From: Rhodoferax antarcticus ANT.BR
GTDB lineage: Bacteria > Pseudomonadota > Gammaproteobacteria > Burkholderiales > Burkholderiaceae_C
DNA: 64,000 nucleotides
NCBI RefSeq assembly: GCF_001938565.1
Contig: NZ_MSYM01000018.1
Span: forward strand, 186,001 to 250,000
Direction: 5' to 3'
In this document: piece by piece, positions 16,182 to 26,147 of the stretch
Layout: every line of letters starts with the position of its first letter
How positions within the stretch are numbered: position 1 is the first letter of the stretch
The notes under the pieces: model-generated
Told to the model about the DNA's origin: nothing
The model's database searches: none
Seen by the model: the letters and a program-made list of their open reading frames with translations, nothing else
Translations under genes and position numbers: made by a program

Positions 16182-17388
16182 CTAACGAAGCACGCTGATA
16201 AAGGTCCCGGCGATGATCGCTGAGGTGATCACTCCGCTGATGTTCGCCCCAAGCGCCTGCGGCAGGATGATGGCCGACGGATTGGCTTCAGTGGCAATTT
16301 TTTGTACCACCTTGGCCGTGGTGGGAACGCAACTCACACCGGCAATCCCAATGATCGGGTTGAACTTTTTACCCGTGGCAAAGTACAAGATGTAGCCACC
16401 GCCCAGGCCGCCCAGGGCGGAAATAAGCAGCGCCAACATGCCCAGCAGCAGCAGCTTGAGCACCACCGGGTCGAGCAAGGTACTGGCTTCACAAAGCACA
16501 CCCAGCGTCAGGCCAAGGAAAAATGTGGCGCCGTACAAGAAAGTTTCACTGAGCAGTTTGGTGAACGACTCCAGCCCGCTTTCACGCACAACAACACCCA
16601 CAAACAGCGAGAAGAAAAGTGGCGCAGCCACTGGGAACAACAGGCACAACAAGGTGCAGGCCACCACCGCAAAAACCAGCTTTTGTGACCGGCTGATCTT
16701 CGGACCGCGGTCTGTTGACATGTTGATGCCGCGAATGTGTTTTGGCACCAGCCACTTGACCAAGTAAGGATAAAGACCATAGGTCAGGCCCAAATACAGG
16801 TAACCCACCACCGTGATGGGAACGAACAGGTCTTTGGCCAGAATCAGCGATGTGAACAGCACCATCGGGCCGTCGGCACCGCCAATCGTGGCCACAGAAG
16901 CAGCCTGGCCCGGCAACATACCCAGCCAGATGGCAACCGGAAACACGGCGAAGGTGCCCATTTCAGCAAACAGCGCAATGAACATGCTCTGAAACGGCCG
17001 GGCCATCACATAACCGACATCCAGCAGCACACCGATACCCATAAAAACAAAGCAAGCAATCAAGCCATTGCTGAAGGTCAGTGTGTAGATCGGCTGCAGC
17101 CAGTTGACCTGCAGGATGTTGACTAGATCCGTCGGGTTCGACATCAAAGGATCAATGAACAGTGTGCCGGCTTTGCCACTGTCTAGAAACATGACACCCG
17201 CGTTGATGGCAGACATGCCCAAGCCCATCGGGATCATCAGCAAGGGCTCCAGAACTCCACGCGATCCGAGATAAATCAAACAAAAAACCCAAAAAAATCA
17301 AAAAGATGCGCCCGTACATGACAGACGGGTCGGCTGCCACCAAGGTCGCGATGCCCTGAAACAGATTCAGAAAACTTAAATGTTCCAT
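16182..17388 (-). pseudogene. Na+-pumping decarboxylase beta subunit, frameshifted
   Basis: Integral membrane subunit that decarboxylates carboxybiotin and exports Na+ (OadB/MmdB/GcdB family). The N-terminus MEHLSFLNLFQGIATLVAADPS is in one frame to about 17285; from LIYLGSRGVLEPLLMIPMG onward it is in another. One extra T in the run TTGTTTGATT (minus strand, 17280-17290) explains the shift; without it the product would be a normal ~401 aa. The area is full of T runs, so a sequencing error is as likely as a true mutation. It is last in the operon, 26 bases after the biotin carrier gene. Confidence 0.8.
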
Positions 17389-17414
17389 CGTGAGTTGCTC
17401 AGGCTGTGAGTTGG

Positions 17415-17816
17415 TTATTGAATGGTCAACAAGGGTTGACCACTCTCAACCACATCACCCGCACCAACCAGAATGCGCATGACAGACCCGGCCCGACTGG
17501 CCAGCAGATGGTTTTTCATTTTCATCGCTTCAAGCACCAGCAAGCTGTCACCCACTGCCACATTCTGGCCCACCTTCACATTAACTTGAATGATCACGCC
17601 ACCCATTTGGGCGACCTCGTCGCCGGTGGCTGACGCGCTGGCAGGCGCAGCAACAGGTGTCGGTGCCCGGGCGGGCATGGCAACCATTGGCGCTGACGCA
17701 TCCGCCGACGGCATGGGCTGCACCTGTCCGGCTGTAGGCGTTGTGCCAGGCGTCATTTCCAACACGGCCACATCGTATTCGCGGCCATTAACAGTAACTT
17801 TAAACAATCGGGTCAT
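17415..17816 (-). CDS. Biotin carrier protein of the Na+-pumping decarboxylase
   Basis: Carries the carboxyl group between the carboxyltransferase and the membrane pump. The 133-aa product begins MTRLFKVTVNGREYDV, has a Pro/Ala-rich linker, and ends in a biotinyl domain with EAMKM; the Lys is the biotin site. ATG 17816 follows AGGA by about 7 bases. It is in the operon with the alpha, gamma and beta genes, with gaps of 14-26 bases. Confidence 0.9.
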   Translation of the reverse strand: MTRLFKVTVNGREYDVAVLEMTPGTTPTAGQVQPMPSADASAPMVAMPARAPTPVAAPASASATGDEVAQMGGVIIQVNVKVGQNVAVGDSLLVLEAMKMKNHLLASRAGSVMRILVGAGDVVESGQPLLTIQ

Positions 17817-17830
17817 GGTGGGTTCCTGTA

Positions 17831-18154
17831 TCAACGAGGGGGCCGCTGGAATCCGGCGTGTGAGTGCTGGGCTGCCCGGCCTTGGCTCGACCAAGTTCGG
17901 TTGGTGGGTGCAATATGCAAAATATGGTGAGGTCCAATCACCGCGAAGATGGCCGCTGACAGTGCCGCCACATCTTCATCCAGAATGCCAAAGGACACCG
18001 GGCAAACTTCGCCTTGGGGCACTGACTTGGCAGCTGCATCTCGCTCAAGCCGCCCCGTCACGAACACCAACAGCTTGATCAGCGCCGCCACCAACATGGC
18101 GACAACAATAGCGATGCCGTAAACCTGCAACGAAAAAAGAATGGGCTGATTCAT
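17831..18154 (-). CDS. Decarboxylase gamma/delta subunit (OadG-like)
   Basis: Small membrane anchor that holds the complex together. The 107-aa product has one N-terminal membrane segment (LFSLQVYGIAIVVAMLVAALIKLLVF) and a soluble tail with DEDVAALSAAIFAVIG, typical of OadG/MmdD. The start at 18154 follows AAGG by about 9 bases and is 25 bases after the carboxyltransferase stop. Confidence 0.8.
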   Translation of the reverse strand: MNQPILFSLQVYGIAIVVAMLVAALIKLLVFVTGRLERDAAAKSVPQGEVCPVSFGILDEDVAALSAAIFAVIGPHHILHIAPTNRTWSSQGRAAQHSHAGFQRPPR

Positions 18155-18179
18155 CGTTTGAAGCCTTGCTGGTGGTCGA

Positions 18180-19733
18180 CTAAAGCGGCATGTTGCCGTG
18201 CTTCTTGCCGGGGCGCAGTTCACGCTTGCCCAGCGTTTTGCGTAACGCCAGTGCGAGCGTCCATCGGGTATCTGCCGGGTCGATAACGTCAGTAATGTAA
18301 AAATTGGAAGCGGCAGCGTAGGGCGAGGCAAACTCGTCGCGATATTGCTGCGTCAACTCCGCTGCTTTGGCCTTGCCGTCCGCCGCTTCCTTGATTTCTT
18401 TTCGATAAAGAATTTTCACGGCGGCTTCTGCGCCCATAACCGCGATTTCGGCCGACGGCCAAGCGTAAACCATGTCGGCACGCATCTCCTGGCTGCACAT
18501 GGCCAAGTAAGACCCGCCATAAGACTTGCGCAAAATGACCGTCAGCTTGGGCACCGTGGCAGAAGCAAACGCGTGCAGCATCTTGGCGCCGTGGCGGATG
18601 ATGCCGCCGCGCTCTTCTTCCACACCGGGCAGGAACCCCGGCACATCCACCAGCGTAACCAAAGGAATGTTGAAAACATTACAGGTGCGAACGAAGCGAG
18701 CAATCTTGTCAGCCGCGTCCATATCCAACGCCCCAGCCATCACCATCGGGTTGTTAGCCACGATGCCGACCACCGCGCCAGAAATGCGGGCAAAACCCAC
18801 GATCACGTTGCGCGCGAAACCGGCATGCACTTCCAGCAGCTCACCCCTGTCCACCAAACGTTGAATCACCGCGTGCATGTTTAGCGGTTCGGAAGAATCC
18901 CCAGGGATTAACGCCTTGATGTCCTGATCCACCATCTCGTCAATCGGCACCGACAGATCGTGCGGTGGGTCCTCGGTGTTGTTGGGCGGCAGGTAGGACA
19001 GCAGGTTTTTGACCAGAGCAATCGCATGCTGGTCATCTTCAGCAATGAAGTGCACATTGCCGCTGACTGACGCATGCATCTCTGCACTGCCCACTTCGTC
19101 CATGGTGGTGGTGCGCCCGGTAACTGCCTTGATGACTTCAGGGCCGGTAAGGAACATGTAGGCGTTGTGCCGGGCCATGATGACAAAGTCCATCAACGCT
19201 GGCGAGTAGGCTGCGCCACCGGCGCACGGGCCGAGCACCACCGCAATCTGCGGCACCACCCCAGAGAGCATGACGTTGTAATAAAACACATCGCCGTAGC
19301 CAGACAGCGCGTCGACACCTTCCTGAATCCGGGCGCCACCAGAGTCTTTGAAAGCCACCATGGGCACACCGACGCGCAGCGCGTGGCGCATCAGGCGCAC
19401 GATCTTGCGCGCCTGCATTTTGCCCATGGTGCCGGCCAAGACCTGAAAGTCCTGGCTGAAAGCGGCCACCTGCATGTTGCCCACATAACCGGTGCCTGTG
19501 ATCACACCGTCAGTGGGCAGCTCACGCCCGGCCATTCCGAACGACACGGCATTGTGGTGCGCGTGCATGCCCAGTTCCTGAAAGGAGCCATCAAGAAACA
19601 GGATGTTCACCCGCTCACGGGCTGACAACATGCCCTTGGCGTGCAGCGCTGCGAGCTTTTCAGGGCTGATATTCTGGATAATCTTCTCGCGCCGACGGCG
19701 CAAGGTGTTCATGGCTTCTAGCGATAAGGTCAT
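18180..19733 (-). CDS. Acyl-CoA carboxyltransferase alpha subunit of Na+-pumping decarboxylase
   Basis: Moves the carboxyl group from an acyl-CoA to biotin. The 517-aa product is a full-length MmdA/PccB-type carboxyltransferase with SGGARIQEGVDALSGYG and GPCAGGAAYSPALMDF in the N half and GALDMDAADKIARFVRTC and SYGGSYLAM in the C half. Next to a membrane pump, biotin carrier and OadG-like anchor, it most likely forms a Na+-translocating methylmalonyl-CoA (or related) decarboxylase rather than propionyl-CoA carboxylase, since no biotin carboxylase gene is present. The exact acyl-CoA substrate cannot be read from sequence. Confidence 0.88.
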   Translation of the reverse strand: MTLSLEAMNTLRRRREKIIQNISPEKLAALHAKGMLSARERVNILFLDGSFQELGMHAHHNAVSFGMAGRELPTDGVITGTGYVGNMQVAAFSQDFQVLAGTMGKMQARKIVRLMRHALRVGVPMVAFKDSGGARIQEGVDALSGYGDVFYYNVMLSGVVPQIAVVLGPCAGGAAYSPALMDFVIMARHNAYMFLTGPEVIKAVTGRTTTMDEVGSAEMHASVSGNVHFIAEDDQHAIALVKNLLSYLPPNNTEDPPHDLSVPIDEMVDQDIKALIPGDSSEPLNMHAVIQRLVDRGELLEVHAGFARNVIVGFARISGAVVGIVANNPMVMAGALDMDAADKIARFVRTCNVFNIPLVTLVDVPGFLPGVEEERGGIIRHGAKMLHAFASATVPKLTVILRKSYGGSYLAMCSQEMRADMVYAWPSAEIAVMGAEAAVKILYRKEIKEAADGKAKAAELTQQYRDEFASPYAAASNFYITDVIDPADTRWTLALALRKTLGKRELRPGKKHGNMPL

Positions 19734-19850
19734 TACGGTTCCGGTTTAGTTGCTTGGTCTGACACACCTTCAATCCGCTGAAGCGTCAAAGTCAGTGAAT
19801 GATTCTGATGGGGGATTTATTTCGTTTCAGTATATCGCCGCACCTAAGCT

Positions 19851-19867
19851 ATTCATTCCTAATGAAT
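19851..19867. promoter_or_regulatory. Inverted repeat in divergent promoter region
   Basis: ATTCATT and AATGAAT form a perfect 7-bp inverted repeat with a 3-base spacer, between the divergent decarboxylase operon and the YdcF gene. It could be an operator; no regulator gene is adjacent. Confidence 0.35.
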
Positions 19868-19932
19868 GCTTCGTTGACTTTGATCCGTGATCAGTTTTGT
19901 TCTGGTTTTCAACCCTCTTTGAATTGACCCCC

Positions 19933-20703
19933 ATGTTTTTGGCTTCCAAACTTCTGGCCTTTTTAACCCAGCCCCTGGCTTGGGTGGCCTTACTCTTGCT
20001 GGCGTCTATGCTGCTGATCAGGGCCAGCCCACGCTGGGCCTTCCGGCTGGGTGCAATAGCCTTTGGCACGCTGCTACTGCTGGGTTGGGAGCCTTTGCCC
20101 AACGCAGCATTGCGCTACCTGGAGGCGCAGTATCCAGCGCCTGCGGGTGACCACCGCTGGCAAGCGCAGGTGGGCGTGATTGTATTGGGTGGCGCGCTGG
20201 AACCTGCCTACGTCTGGACGGTGCCAGGGCAAAGCGCCTTGAACGACGCCGCCGAGCGAATGACCGAAGTCGCCCCGCTGTTGCGCCGCTATCCGCACCT
20301 GCAGGTGCTTTTCACCGGCGGTGAGGGCGAGCTGTTTGGCTCAGGTTTGTCCGAGGCCGAGCGTGCACGGCAGTTTTTTCAGGCACAGGGCGTGCCACCC
20401 GACAAATTGCTGCTCGAATCAGATTCGCGCACCACTTTCGAAAACGCCATCCTGAGCAGACGGATCGCGGGTATTGACGCGACCAAACCCTGGCTGCTGA
20501 TAACCTCGGCCTACCACATGCCGCGCTCGATGGCAGTTTTCCTGAAAGCGGGCTGGAACGTCACCGCTTACCCGGTGGATTTCCGCAGTGGACTGGCCAC
20601 GCCGTGGTCGCAGTATTCGATGGATCAAGGCGTGAAAAGATGGCGCCTGGCCCTGCATGAGCTGCTCGGCCTGCTAGCTTACCGACTGGCTGGACGCGCC
20701 TGA
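19933..20703 (+). CDS. YdcF family membrane protein (DUF218)
   Basis: Family members act on envelope sugars or carry out poorly known envelope functions (ElyC/SanA/YdcF). The 256-aa product has two N-terminal membrane segments and the DUF218 domain with VIVLGGAL, LFTGGEGE, LESDSRTTFENA and TSAYHMPRSMAVF. I prefer ATG 19933; a TTG at 19897 would add twelve residues with no ribosome site for either. Confidence 0.82.
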   Translation: MFLASKLLAFLTQPLAWVALLLLASMLLIRASPRWAFRLGAIAFGTLLLLGWEPLPNAALRYLEAQYPAPAGDHRWQAQVGVIVLGGALEPAYVWTVPGQSALNDAAERMTEVAPLLRRYPHLQVLFTGGEGELFGSGLSEAERARQFFQAQGVPPDKLLLESDSRTTFENAILSRRIAGIDATKPWLLITSAYHMPRSMAVFLKAGWNVTAYPVDFRSGLATPWSQYSMDQGVKRWRLALHELLGLLAYRLAGRA

Positions 20704-20719
20704 AACACCCCCTGCGGGC

Positions 20720-22019
20720 TTAAGACGCTATCTGGATCTTGCTGGCCAACACCTTATCCACGCGTTTGCCGTCCAATTCAACCACCTCAAACAGCCAACT
20801 TTCGCAAACAATCTGGTCCCCCGGCTCCGGCAGATGGCCACTGACCGCCATCAACAGGCCCGCCAGGGTGTTGTAGCGGCCCCGATTCTCCGCAGGGAGG
20901 TCGTCGATATCCCAGGCGTGCCTTGAGCTCGTTGACCGGCATCATGCCGTCGAGCAGCCAACTGCCGTCCTCACGCAGCGTGGCCCAGGCTTCCGTTGGC
21001 AGGCCAGGATGTAACTCACCGGTAATGGCTTCGAGCAGGTCATGGGGCGTCAGCAACCCCTGCACCACGCCGTATTCGTCGACCACCAGCACCAGACGAC
21101 CCACCTTTGCACGAAACTGTTCCAGCAGCTCCATGCCACTGAGCGTCTCGGGCACAAACACGGCAGGTTTCACATAGTCGGCCAACGTACCAAGGCTGTT
21201 CGCACCCAGTTCCAGCAAATGCGCCACACTGATCTTGCCAATCACATCGTCCAGCGACCCGCGGCACACCGGATACCAGGAATGGGATTTCTGCGCGCCG
21301 TCGGCCCCCACCTTTTGCAAGCTCTGGGCCACCGTCATGTTGGCGTCCAGCCAATCGACCTCGGCACTAGGGACCATCAGGGAAGTCAGGGGACGCAGAT
21401 CTAGGCTAAACACGTTTTGCACCATCTGGTGTTCATGCTCCTCAATCACACCGGCATCGACGCCTTCTTCCAAGCTAGCGGCGATTTCCTCCTCGGTCAT
21501 GGGGCGCGATGCGTTGGTGTCGATGCGCAGCAGTTTCAAAACGCCAGCGGTGGTGCCTGACAGCAGCTTGACGAAGGGGCCCGCCGCAACTGCCAGCCAC
21601 AACATGGGCCTGGCGATCCAGCGTGATACTTGTTCTGGGTAAAGCTGACCAATACGCTTGGGGACAAGTTCGCCAAAAATAATGGTGGTGAAGGTGATGA
21701 TGGTGACCACCAGCGCTGTCGCTGACACGGCAGCGGCCCCTTCAGCAATGCCCCAGCCCTGCAACCAAGACGCCAGCCCGCCGCTGAACGCTGCCTCGCC
21801 CACGATGCCGTTGAGCACACCAATGGAGGTGATGCCCACCTGAACCGTCGACAAAAACTGATTCGGGTCCTCCAGCAGTTTCAACGAGGCCTGGGCACCT
21901 TTGTCGCCGGCTTCAGCCATGGCGTTCAAACGCGACTTACGACTGGCAGCCAAAGCCAGTTCGGACATGGCAAAGACGCCATTGAGCAGCGTCAAAAAAA
22001 CAATTAGCAAAATTTCCAT
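20720..22019 (-). pseudogene. CNNM/CorC-like protein with CBS domains, frameshifted
   Basis: Membrane protein of the hemolysin C/CNNM family: an N-terminal DUF21 domain (MEILLIVFLTLLNGVFAMSE), a CBS pair around 200-320, and a C-terminal CorC_HlyC domain. Near 20906-20915 the frame breaks after ELKARLG. Continuing in the frame used in the window as given leads to an unrelated tail and a stop at 20787; shifting by one base gives IDDLPAENRGRYNTLAG and a normal end at 20720. One extra T in GGATATCGAC explains it. The site is not a long homopolymer. It may be a young pseudogene or an error. Confidence 0.8.
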
Positions 22020-22034
22020 GCAGGACAAACGACA

Positions 22035-22898
22035 ATGAACAGCATGGCACTTTACCTGATTGGCGACGTGCAGGGCTGTGATGCTGCCTTGCAAACCCTG
22101 CTCGACAAGATCTCTTTTTCACCGAGCCGTGACACCCTGTTTCTTCTGGGCGATCTGGTGAACCGGGGGCCAGATTCAGTGGGTACGCTGCGCCGCCTGA
22201 TGTCGTATGGCACAGCTTGCCAATGCATTTTGGGCAACCATGATCTGCACCTGCTTGCCACCGCCCACGGCGCGCGCAAGCCCAGCCGCAAAGACACCCT
22301 CTGTGACGTGCTGAACGCGCCCGACCGCTCAGCCCTGCTGGACTGGCTGCGCCAGCAACGCATGGCTATCCGGATGCAGCACTGGGGTAATGAGTATTTA
22401 TTGGTTCACGCCGGCGTTCTGCCTGCGTGGAGTGCTACAAAAACCATTGCACTTGCCAACGAGGTTGAAACTGTTTTGCGCGGCCCCGATTTGCCAGACT
22501 TTTTGCACCAGATGTACGGCAACACACCCACTGGCTGGCATGACAGCCTGACAGGTGTTGACCGCTTGCGCGTTATCGTCAACGCACTGACACGGTTGCG
22601 CTTTTGCACGGCTGCCGGTGAGATGGAGTTTTCAGTGGCAGAAGGCGCAGATGCTGCGCCGCCAGGTTACCTGCCGTGGTACGACGTGCCAGGCCGTCAA
22701 AGTGCAGATGTGTGTGTGGCTTTCGGGCACTGGTCCACCGTGGGCTGGTTGGACAGACCCGATGTTTTAGCGTTGGACACCGGCTGCGTGTGGGGCGGCT
22801 CGCTCAGCGCTCTCAAACTCGGTCAGAGCGCTGACCCGGCCAGCCGGGAGTTGATTCAGGTTCGCTGCCCGCAGGCGCAAAAGCCTAGCGTTGACTAG
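22035..22898 (+). CDS. apaH: Symmetrical diadenosine tetraphosphatase
   Basis: Splits Ap4A into two ADP, limiting alarmone and Np4-RNA caps. The 287-aa product has the calcineurin-type motifs YLIGDVQGC, GDLVNRGPDS and GNHDLHLL and later VHAG and GHWST. ATG 22035 has AGGA 9 bases upstream; ATG 22044 gives the more usual MALYLIGD start, and either may be right. It ends 3 bases before the convergent rhlE stop. Confidence 0.93.
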   Translation: MNSMALYLIGDVQGCDAALQTLLDKISFSPSRDTLFLLGDLVNRGPDSVGTLRRLMSYGTACQCILGNHDLHLLATAHGARKPSRKDTLCDVLNAPDRSALLDWLRQQRMAIRMQHWGNEYLLVHAGVLPAWSATKTIALANEVETVLRGPDLPDFLHQMYGNTPTGWHDSLTGVDRLRVIVNALTRLRFCTAAGEMEFSVAEGADAAPPGYLPWYDVPGRQSADVCVAFGHWSTVGWLDRPDVLALDTGCVWGGSLSALKLGQSADPASRELIQVRCPQAQKPSVD

Positions 22899-22901
22899 CG
22901 T

Positions 22902-24395
22902 TTAAGCCGAAGTGAACAGCGCTGCGACCTTGCGCTTGGAGCGGATGTTGCCAGAAATAGAGCGCACCCCGGGGCGAACAGCTGCACCCTCCCAGGCGGG
23001 GGTTGCCTCGGGCGGCAGTGACGGCTCGTAGGGCTTGTCAAAAAACGGGTCCGCCGGTGCCGACCTGACACGCGGCTTGTAGTCGCTACGCTGTGCGCGG
23101 GGCGACCTGGCTGCGGCATCTTCACGCGGCAGGTTGCCCGACTCTTGCTGGTACATGCGCCGACCATCGTTGATATGACCTTGCTTGCGGATATCAGGCA
23201 GGTCTTCTTCGAACTCGATAGGTTCCAGGTCAATCTTGGTTTTGAGCAGTTTCTCAATGTCGGCCACAAGACGCATATCGCTCTTGGAGACAAAAGTCAA
23301 CGCCAGACCAGACTGACCCGCGCGGCCGGTGCGGCCAATGCGGTGCACATAGTCTTCAGCGTGGAACGGAATGTCAAAGTTAAACACCGCAGGCACGTCC
23401 TTGATGTCCAGCCCACGGGCGGCGACGTCAGTGCAGACCAGCAAATCGACCTCACCCGATTTGAACGACTCCAGCGCTTTCAGGCGCTCATCCTGGCTTT
23501 TGTCGCCGTGTAGCGCGGTGGTTTTCAGGCCTTCACGCTCCAGCGAGCGCGCCAGGCGGGCACAGCCGAGTTTGCTGTTAACAAACACAAAGGCTTGCTT
23601 CAACTGGCGCTGGCGCAGGATCTGGTGCAACGCATGGCGCTTGTCGTCGTCACTGACGCTGTAAAAATGCTGCTCGACGGTGGAGGCTGTGGCGTTGGAG
23701 CGCGCCACTTCAATTGTTACCGGGTCTTGCAGGTAGCTGTTGGCCAGGCGCTTGATCTCGGGTGAGAACGTGGCCGAAAACAGCAAGGTGGTGCGTTGTT
23801 TGGGCAGAAAGCTCAGAATGCGCTGCAGGTCCGGCAGAAAGCCGATGTCCAGCATGCGGTCAGCTTCGTCCAGCACCACATACTCCACCTGATTCAGCAC
23901 GCAGTTTTTGGCTTCAATGTGATCCAGCAGCCGCCCAGGGGTAGCCACCAGCACTTCAACGCCTTTTTTCAGCTCGGCGGTTTGCGGCTTCATGTCGATG
24001 CCGCCAAACACCACGGTGCTGCGCAGGTTGGTGTATTTGCCGTACAGCGCCACCTGCTCAGCCACCTGGTCAGCGAGCTCACGTGTGGGCAACAGCACCA
24101 AGGCGCGCACCGGGTGGCGTGCTGGCGAGGTGGAGGCGTTTTCATGCTTGAGCATGCGCTGCAGCAGCGGCAAGGCAAAAGCAGCGGTCTTGCCGGTGCC
24201 GGTCTGGGCAGCACCCATCACGTCACGCCCCTGCAGCACCACAGGAATCGCCTGGGCCTGGATCGGCGTCATGGTCTCGTAACCCATCTCAAACACAGCG
24301 CGGGCCAAGGGGTCGGACAACTGCAGTTGGGCAAAAGCCATGGGCAGTGTGTCGGCGGTCAATTCATTCGAGGTATCAGAGGTCAGGTCGGTCAT
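22902..24395 (-). CDS. rhlE: DEAD-box RNA helicase RhlE type
   Basis: ATP-dependent RNA helicase for ribosome assembly or RNA turnover. The 497-aa product has the Q motif region (FEMGYETMTPIQAQAIP), AQTGTGKT, VLDEADRML, LFSATF, and HRIGRTGRAG in order, followed by a basic Arg/Ser-rich C-terminal tail of about 100 residues typical of RhlE. Transcribed convergently with apaH. Confidence 0.92.
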   Translation of the reverse strand: MTDLTSDTSNELTADTLPMAFAQLQLSDPLARAVFEMGYETMTPIQAQAIPVVLQGRDVMGAAQTGTGKTAAFALPLLQRMLKHENASTSPARHPVRALVLLPTRELADQVAEQVALYGKYTNLRSTVVFGGIDMKPQTAELKKGVEVLVATPGRLLDHIEAKNCVLNQVEYVVLDEADRMLDIGFLPDLQRILSFLPKQRTTLLFSATFSPEIKRLANSYLQDPVTIEVARSNATASTVEQHFYSVSDDDKRHALHQILRQRQLKQAFVFVNSKLGCARLARSLEREGLKTTALHGDKSQDERLKALESFKSGEVDLLVCTDVAARGLDIKDVPAVFNFDIPFHAEDYVHRIGRTGRAGQSGLALTFVSKSDMRLVADIEKLLKTKIDLEPIEFEEDLPDIRKQGHINDGRRMYQQESGNLPREDAAARSPRAQRSDYKPRVRSAPADPFFDKPYEPSLPPEATPAWEGAAVRPGVRSISGNIRSKRKVAALFTSA

Positions 24396-24477
24396 TCAGA
24401 GCCAGTTTCAGTTGCTACCCATCCGATAGCTGGTGCAGCCCCACGACTTGGAGCAAACCCTCATTATCGCCCAAGCG

Positions 24478-25353
24478 TCAAAGTTGGCGCGCCGAGAAGG
24501 TATCGCAGCGCTTGACGTTGCCATTTGTCAAGCCATTCTCAAACCAGCGCTGGCGCTGGGCACTGGTGCCGTGGGTGAAGCTGTCAGGCACCACCTGGCC
24601 GGCGCCAGCGCGCTGCAGCGCATCGTCACCAATTTTGGCGGCAGCGTTCATGGCTTCTGCCACATCACCTGCTTCCAGCAACTGGCGCGATGCCTGCGCA
24701 TGGTTGGCCCAGACACCGGCGAAACAATCAGCTTGGAGTTCCAGGCGCACGCTCAGGGCGTTGTACTCCACCTGGCTAACGCGACCGCGCATGTCGTCCA
24801 TCTTGGCGCTGATGCCCAGCAGGTTTTGCACATGGTGACCCACCTCATGGGCAATCACATAGGCCTGGGCAAAGTCGCCCGGCGCACCCAGGCGGTTTTG
24901 CAGGGTTTCGTAAAAATCCAAGTCAATATAAACCGTGCGGTCAGCCGGGCAATAAAACGGGCCCACGGCCGCTTGCCCGGCACCACAGGCAGTTGATGTC
25001 GTGCCACGAAACAGCACCAGCTTGGGCTCCTGATAGGTGCCACCGGCCTGGGTGAAAACATCTTTCCAGACATCTTCGGTATCTGCCAGCACGGTGGAGA
25101 CAAAGCTGGCCATGCGGTCATCCGCCGGGGGGCGCTGCGCGGGTGCAGATTGGGTTTGCGGCGCCGGGTTGCCGCCGCTGAGCAGGCTCAACACCGTCAT
25201 CGGGTTGATGCCAAAGAAATACGACGCTACAAGGGCGATAGCAATAGAGCCAATACCAATGCTGCGTCCACCCAAACCACCACCGCCAGATGAGCCACCG
25301 CCGCTGCGGCGGTCTTCCACATTGTCTGACTGGCGGTTACCCTCCCATTTCAT
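24478..25353 (-). CDS. Neutral zinc metallopeptidase (YpfJ family)
   Basis: The 291-aa product has a Gly-rich N-terminus, one membrane helix ([18 protein letters not shown]) and a zinc site [12 protein letters not shown] near residue 170, with [20 protein letters not shown] before it. These mark the YpfJ/neutral zinc metallopeptidase family. It starts 16 bases after dcd and is probably co-transcribed with it; substrate unknown. Confidence 0.87.
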   Translation of the reverse strand: MKWEGNRQSDNVEDRRSGGGSSGGGGLGGRSIGIGSIAIALVASYFFGINPMTVLSLLSGGNPAPQTQSAPAQRPPADDRMASFVSTVLADTEDVWKDVFTQAGGTYQEPKLVLFRGTTSTACGAGQAAVGPFYCPADRTVYIDLDFYETLQNRLGAPGDFAQAYVIAHEVGHHVQNLLGISAKMDDMRGRVSQVEYNALSVRLELQADCFAGVWANHAQASRQLLEAGDVAEAMNAAAKIGDDALQRAGAGQVVPDSFTHGTSAQRQRWFENGLTNGNVKRCDTFSARQL

Positions 25354-25369
25354 GAGGGTGCGCGCCGGC

Positions 25370-25942
25370 TCAAGCCTTGGGCAGCGTTACGCCGCGTTGA
25401 CCCTGGTACTTGCCGCCGCGGTCTTTGTAGCTGGTTTCACACACATCGTCTTTGTCGCTCTCAAAGAACAGCACCTGCGCGCAGCCTTCACCGGCATAAA
25501 TTTTGGCCGGCAGCGGCGTGGTGTTGGAGAACTCCAGCGTCACAAAACCCTCCCATTCGGGCTCAAACGGGGTCACGTTGACGATGATGCCGCAGCGTGC
25601 ATAAGTGCTTTTGCCCAGGCAAATGGTCAGCACATTGCGCGGAATGCGGAAGTATTCCAGCGTGCGAGCCAGCGCAAAGCTGTTGGGCGGGATGATGCAA
25701 ACCTCTTCGTTGAAGTCAACAAAGCTCTTCTCATCAAAGTTCTTCGGGTCCACCACCGTGCTGTGAATGTTGGTGAACACCTTGAATTCAGGCGCGCAAC
25801 GGATGTCGTAACCGTAGCTACTGGTGCCGTAGCTGATGATTTTGTTGCCGTCGCGCTGGCGGATCTGGCCGGGCTCGAAGGGCTCGATCATGCCGGTGGT
25901 TTCGGCCATGTGGCGAATCCATTTGTCGCTTTTGATGCTCAT
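25370..25942 (-). CDS. dcd: dCTP deaminase
   Basis: Converts dCTP to dUTP for thymidylate synthesis. The 190-aa product has the normal start [49 protein letters not shown] with the catalytic Glu, and the C-terminal [14 protein letters not shown] that closes over the nucleotide. Normal length. Confidence 0.96.
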   Translation of the reverse strand: MSIKSDKWIRHMAETTGMIEPFEPGQIRQRDGNKIISYGTSSYGYDIRCAPEFKVFTNIHSTVVDPKNFDEKSFVDFNEEVCIIPPNSFALARTLEYFRIPRNVLTICLGKSTYARCGIIVNVTPFEPEWEGFVTLEFSNTTPLPAKIYAGEGCAQVLFFESDKDDVCETSYKDRGGKYQGQRGVTLPKA

Positions 25943-26096
25943 GAGAATTCTGGTTCCTGTGGGGATGGCGGATTGTAAGCAGGCCTAAATTCCTGGCAGG
26001 AGAAGCTTTCCCCGTTGTCTGAGGTATCAGCGCGCCAAACACCACTTTTTGACACAAGGGCAGCACTCGAAAATTATCTCATGAATACTACTAAAG

Positions 26097-26147
26097 TTAT
26101 AGCTATCAGCGCTTAATCCATAAGGGCTAGAGGTCTAAAAGGCTTAT
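26097..26147 (+). repeat. Dispersed repeat copy 3
   Basis: TTATAGCTATCAGCGCTT, CATAAGGGCTAGAGG, CTAAAAGGCTTAT: the cleanest copy, used here as reference. Its right edge supplies the guaD stop codon (TAA on the minus strand). Confidence 0.75.

Noticed and set aside
18180..19733. Propionyl-CoA carboxylase beta subunit
   Set aside because: No biotin carboxylase gene is adjacent, while a membrane decarboxylase subunit, anchor and separate biotin carrier are.
25037..25978. 313-codon plus-strand frame over dcd and the metallopeptidase
   Set aside because: It is the antisense shadow of two well-identified genes.
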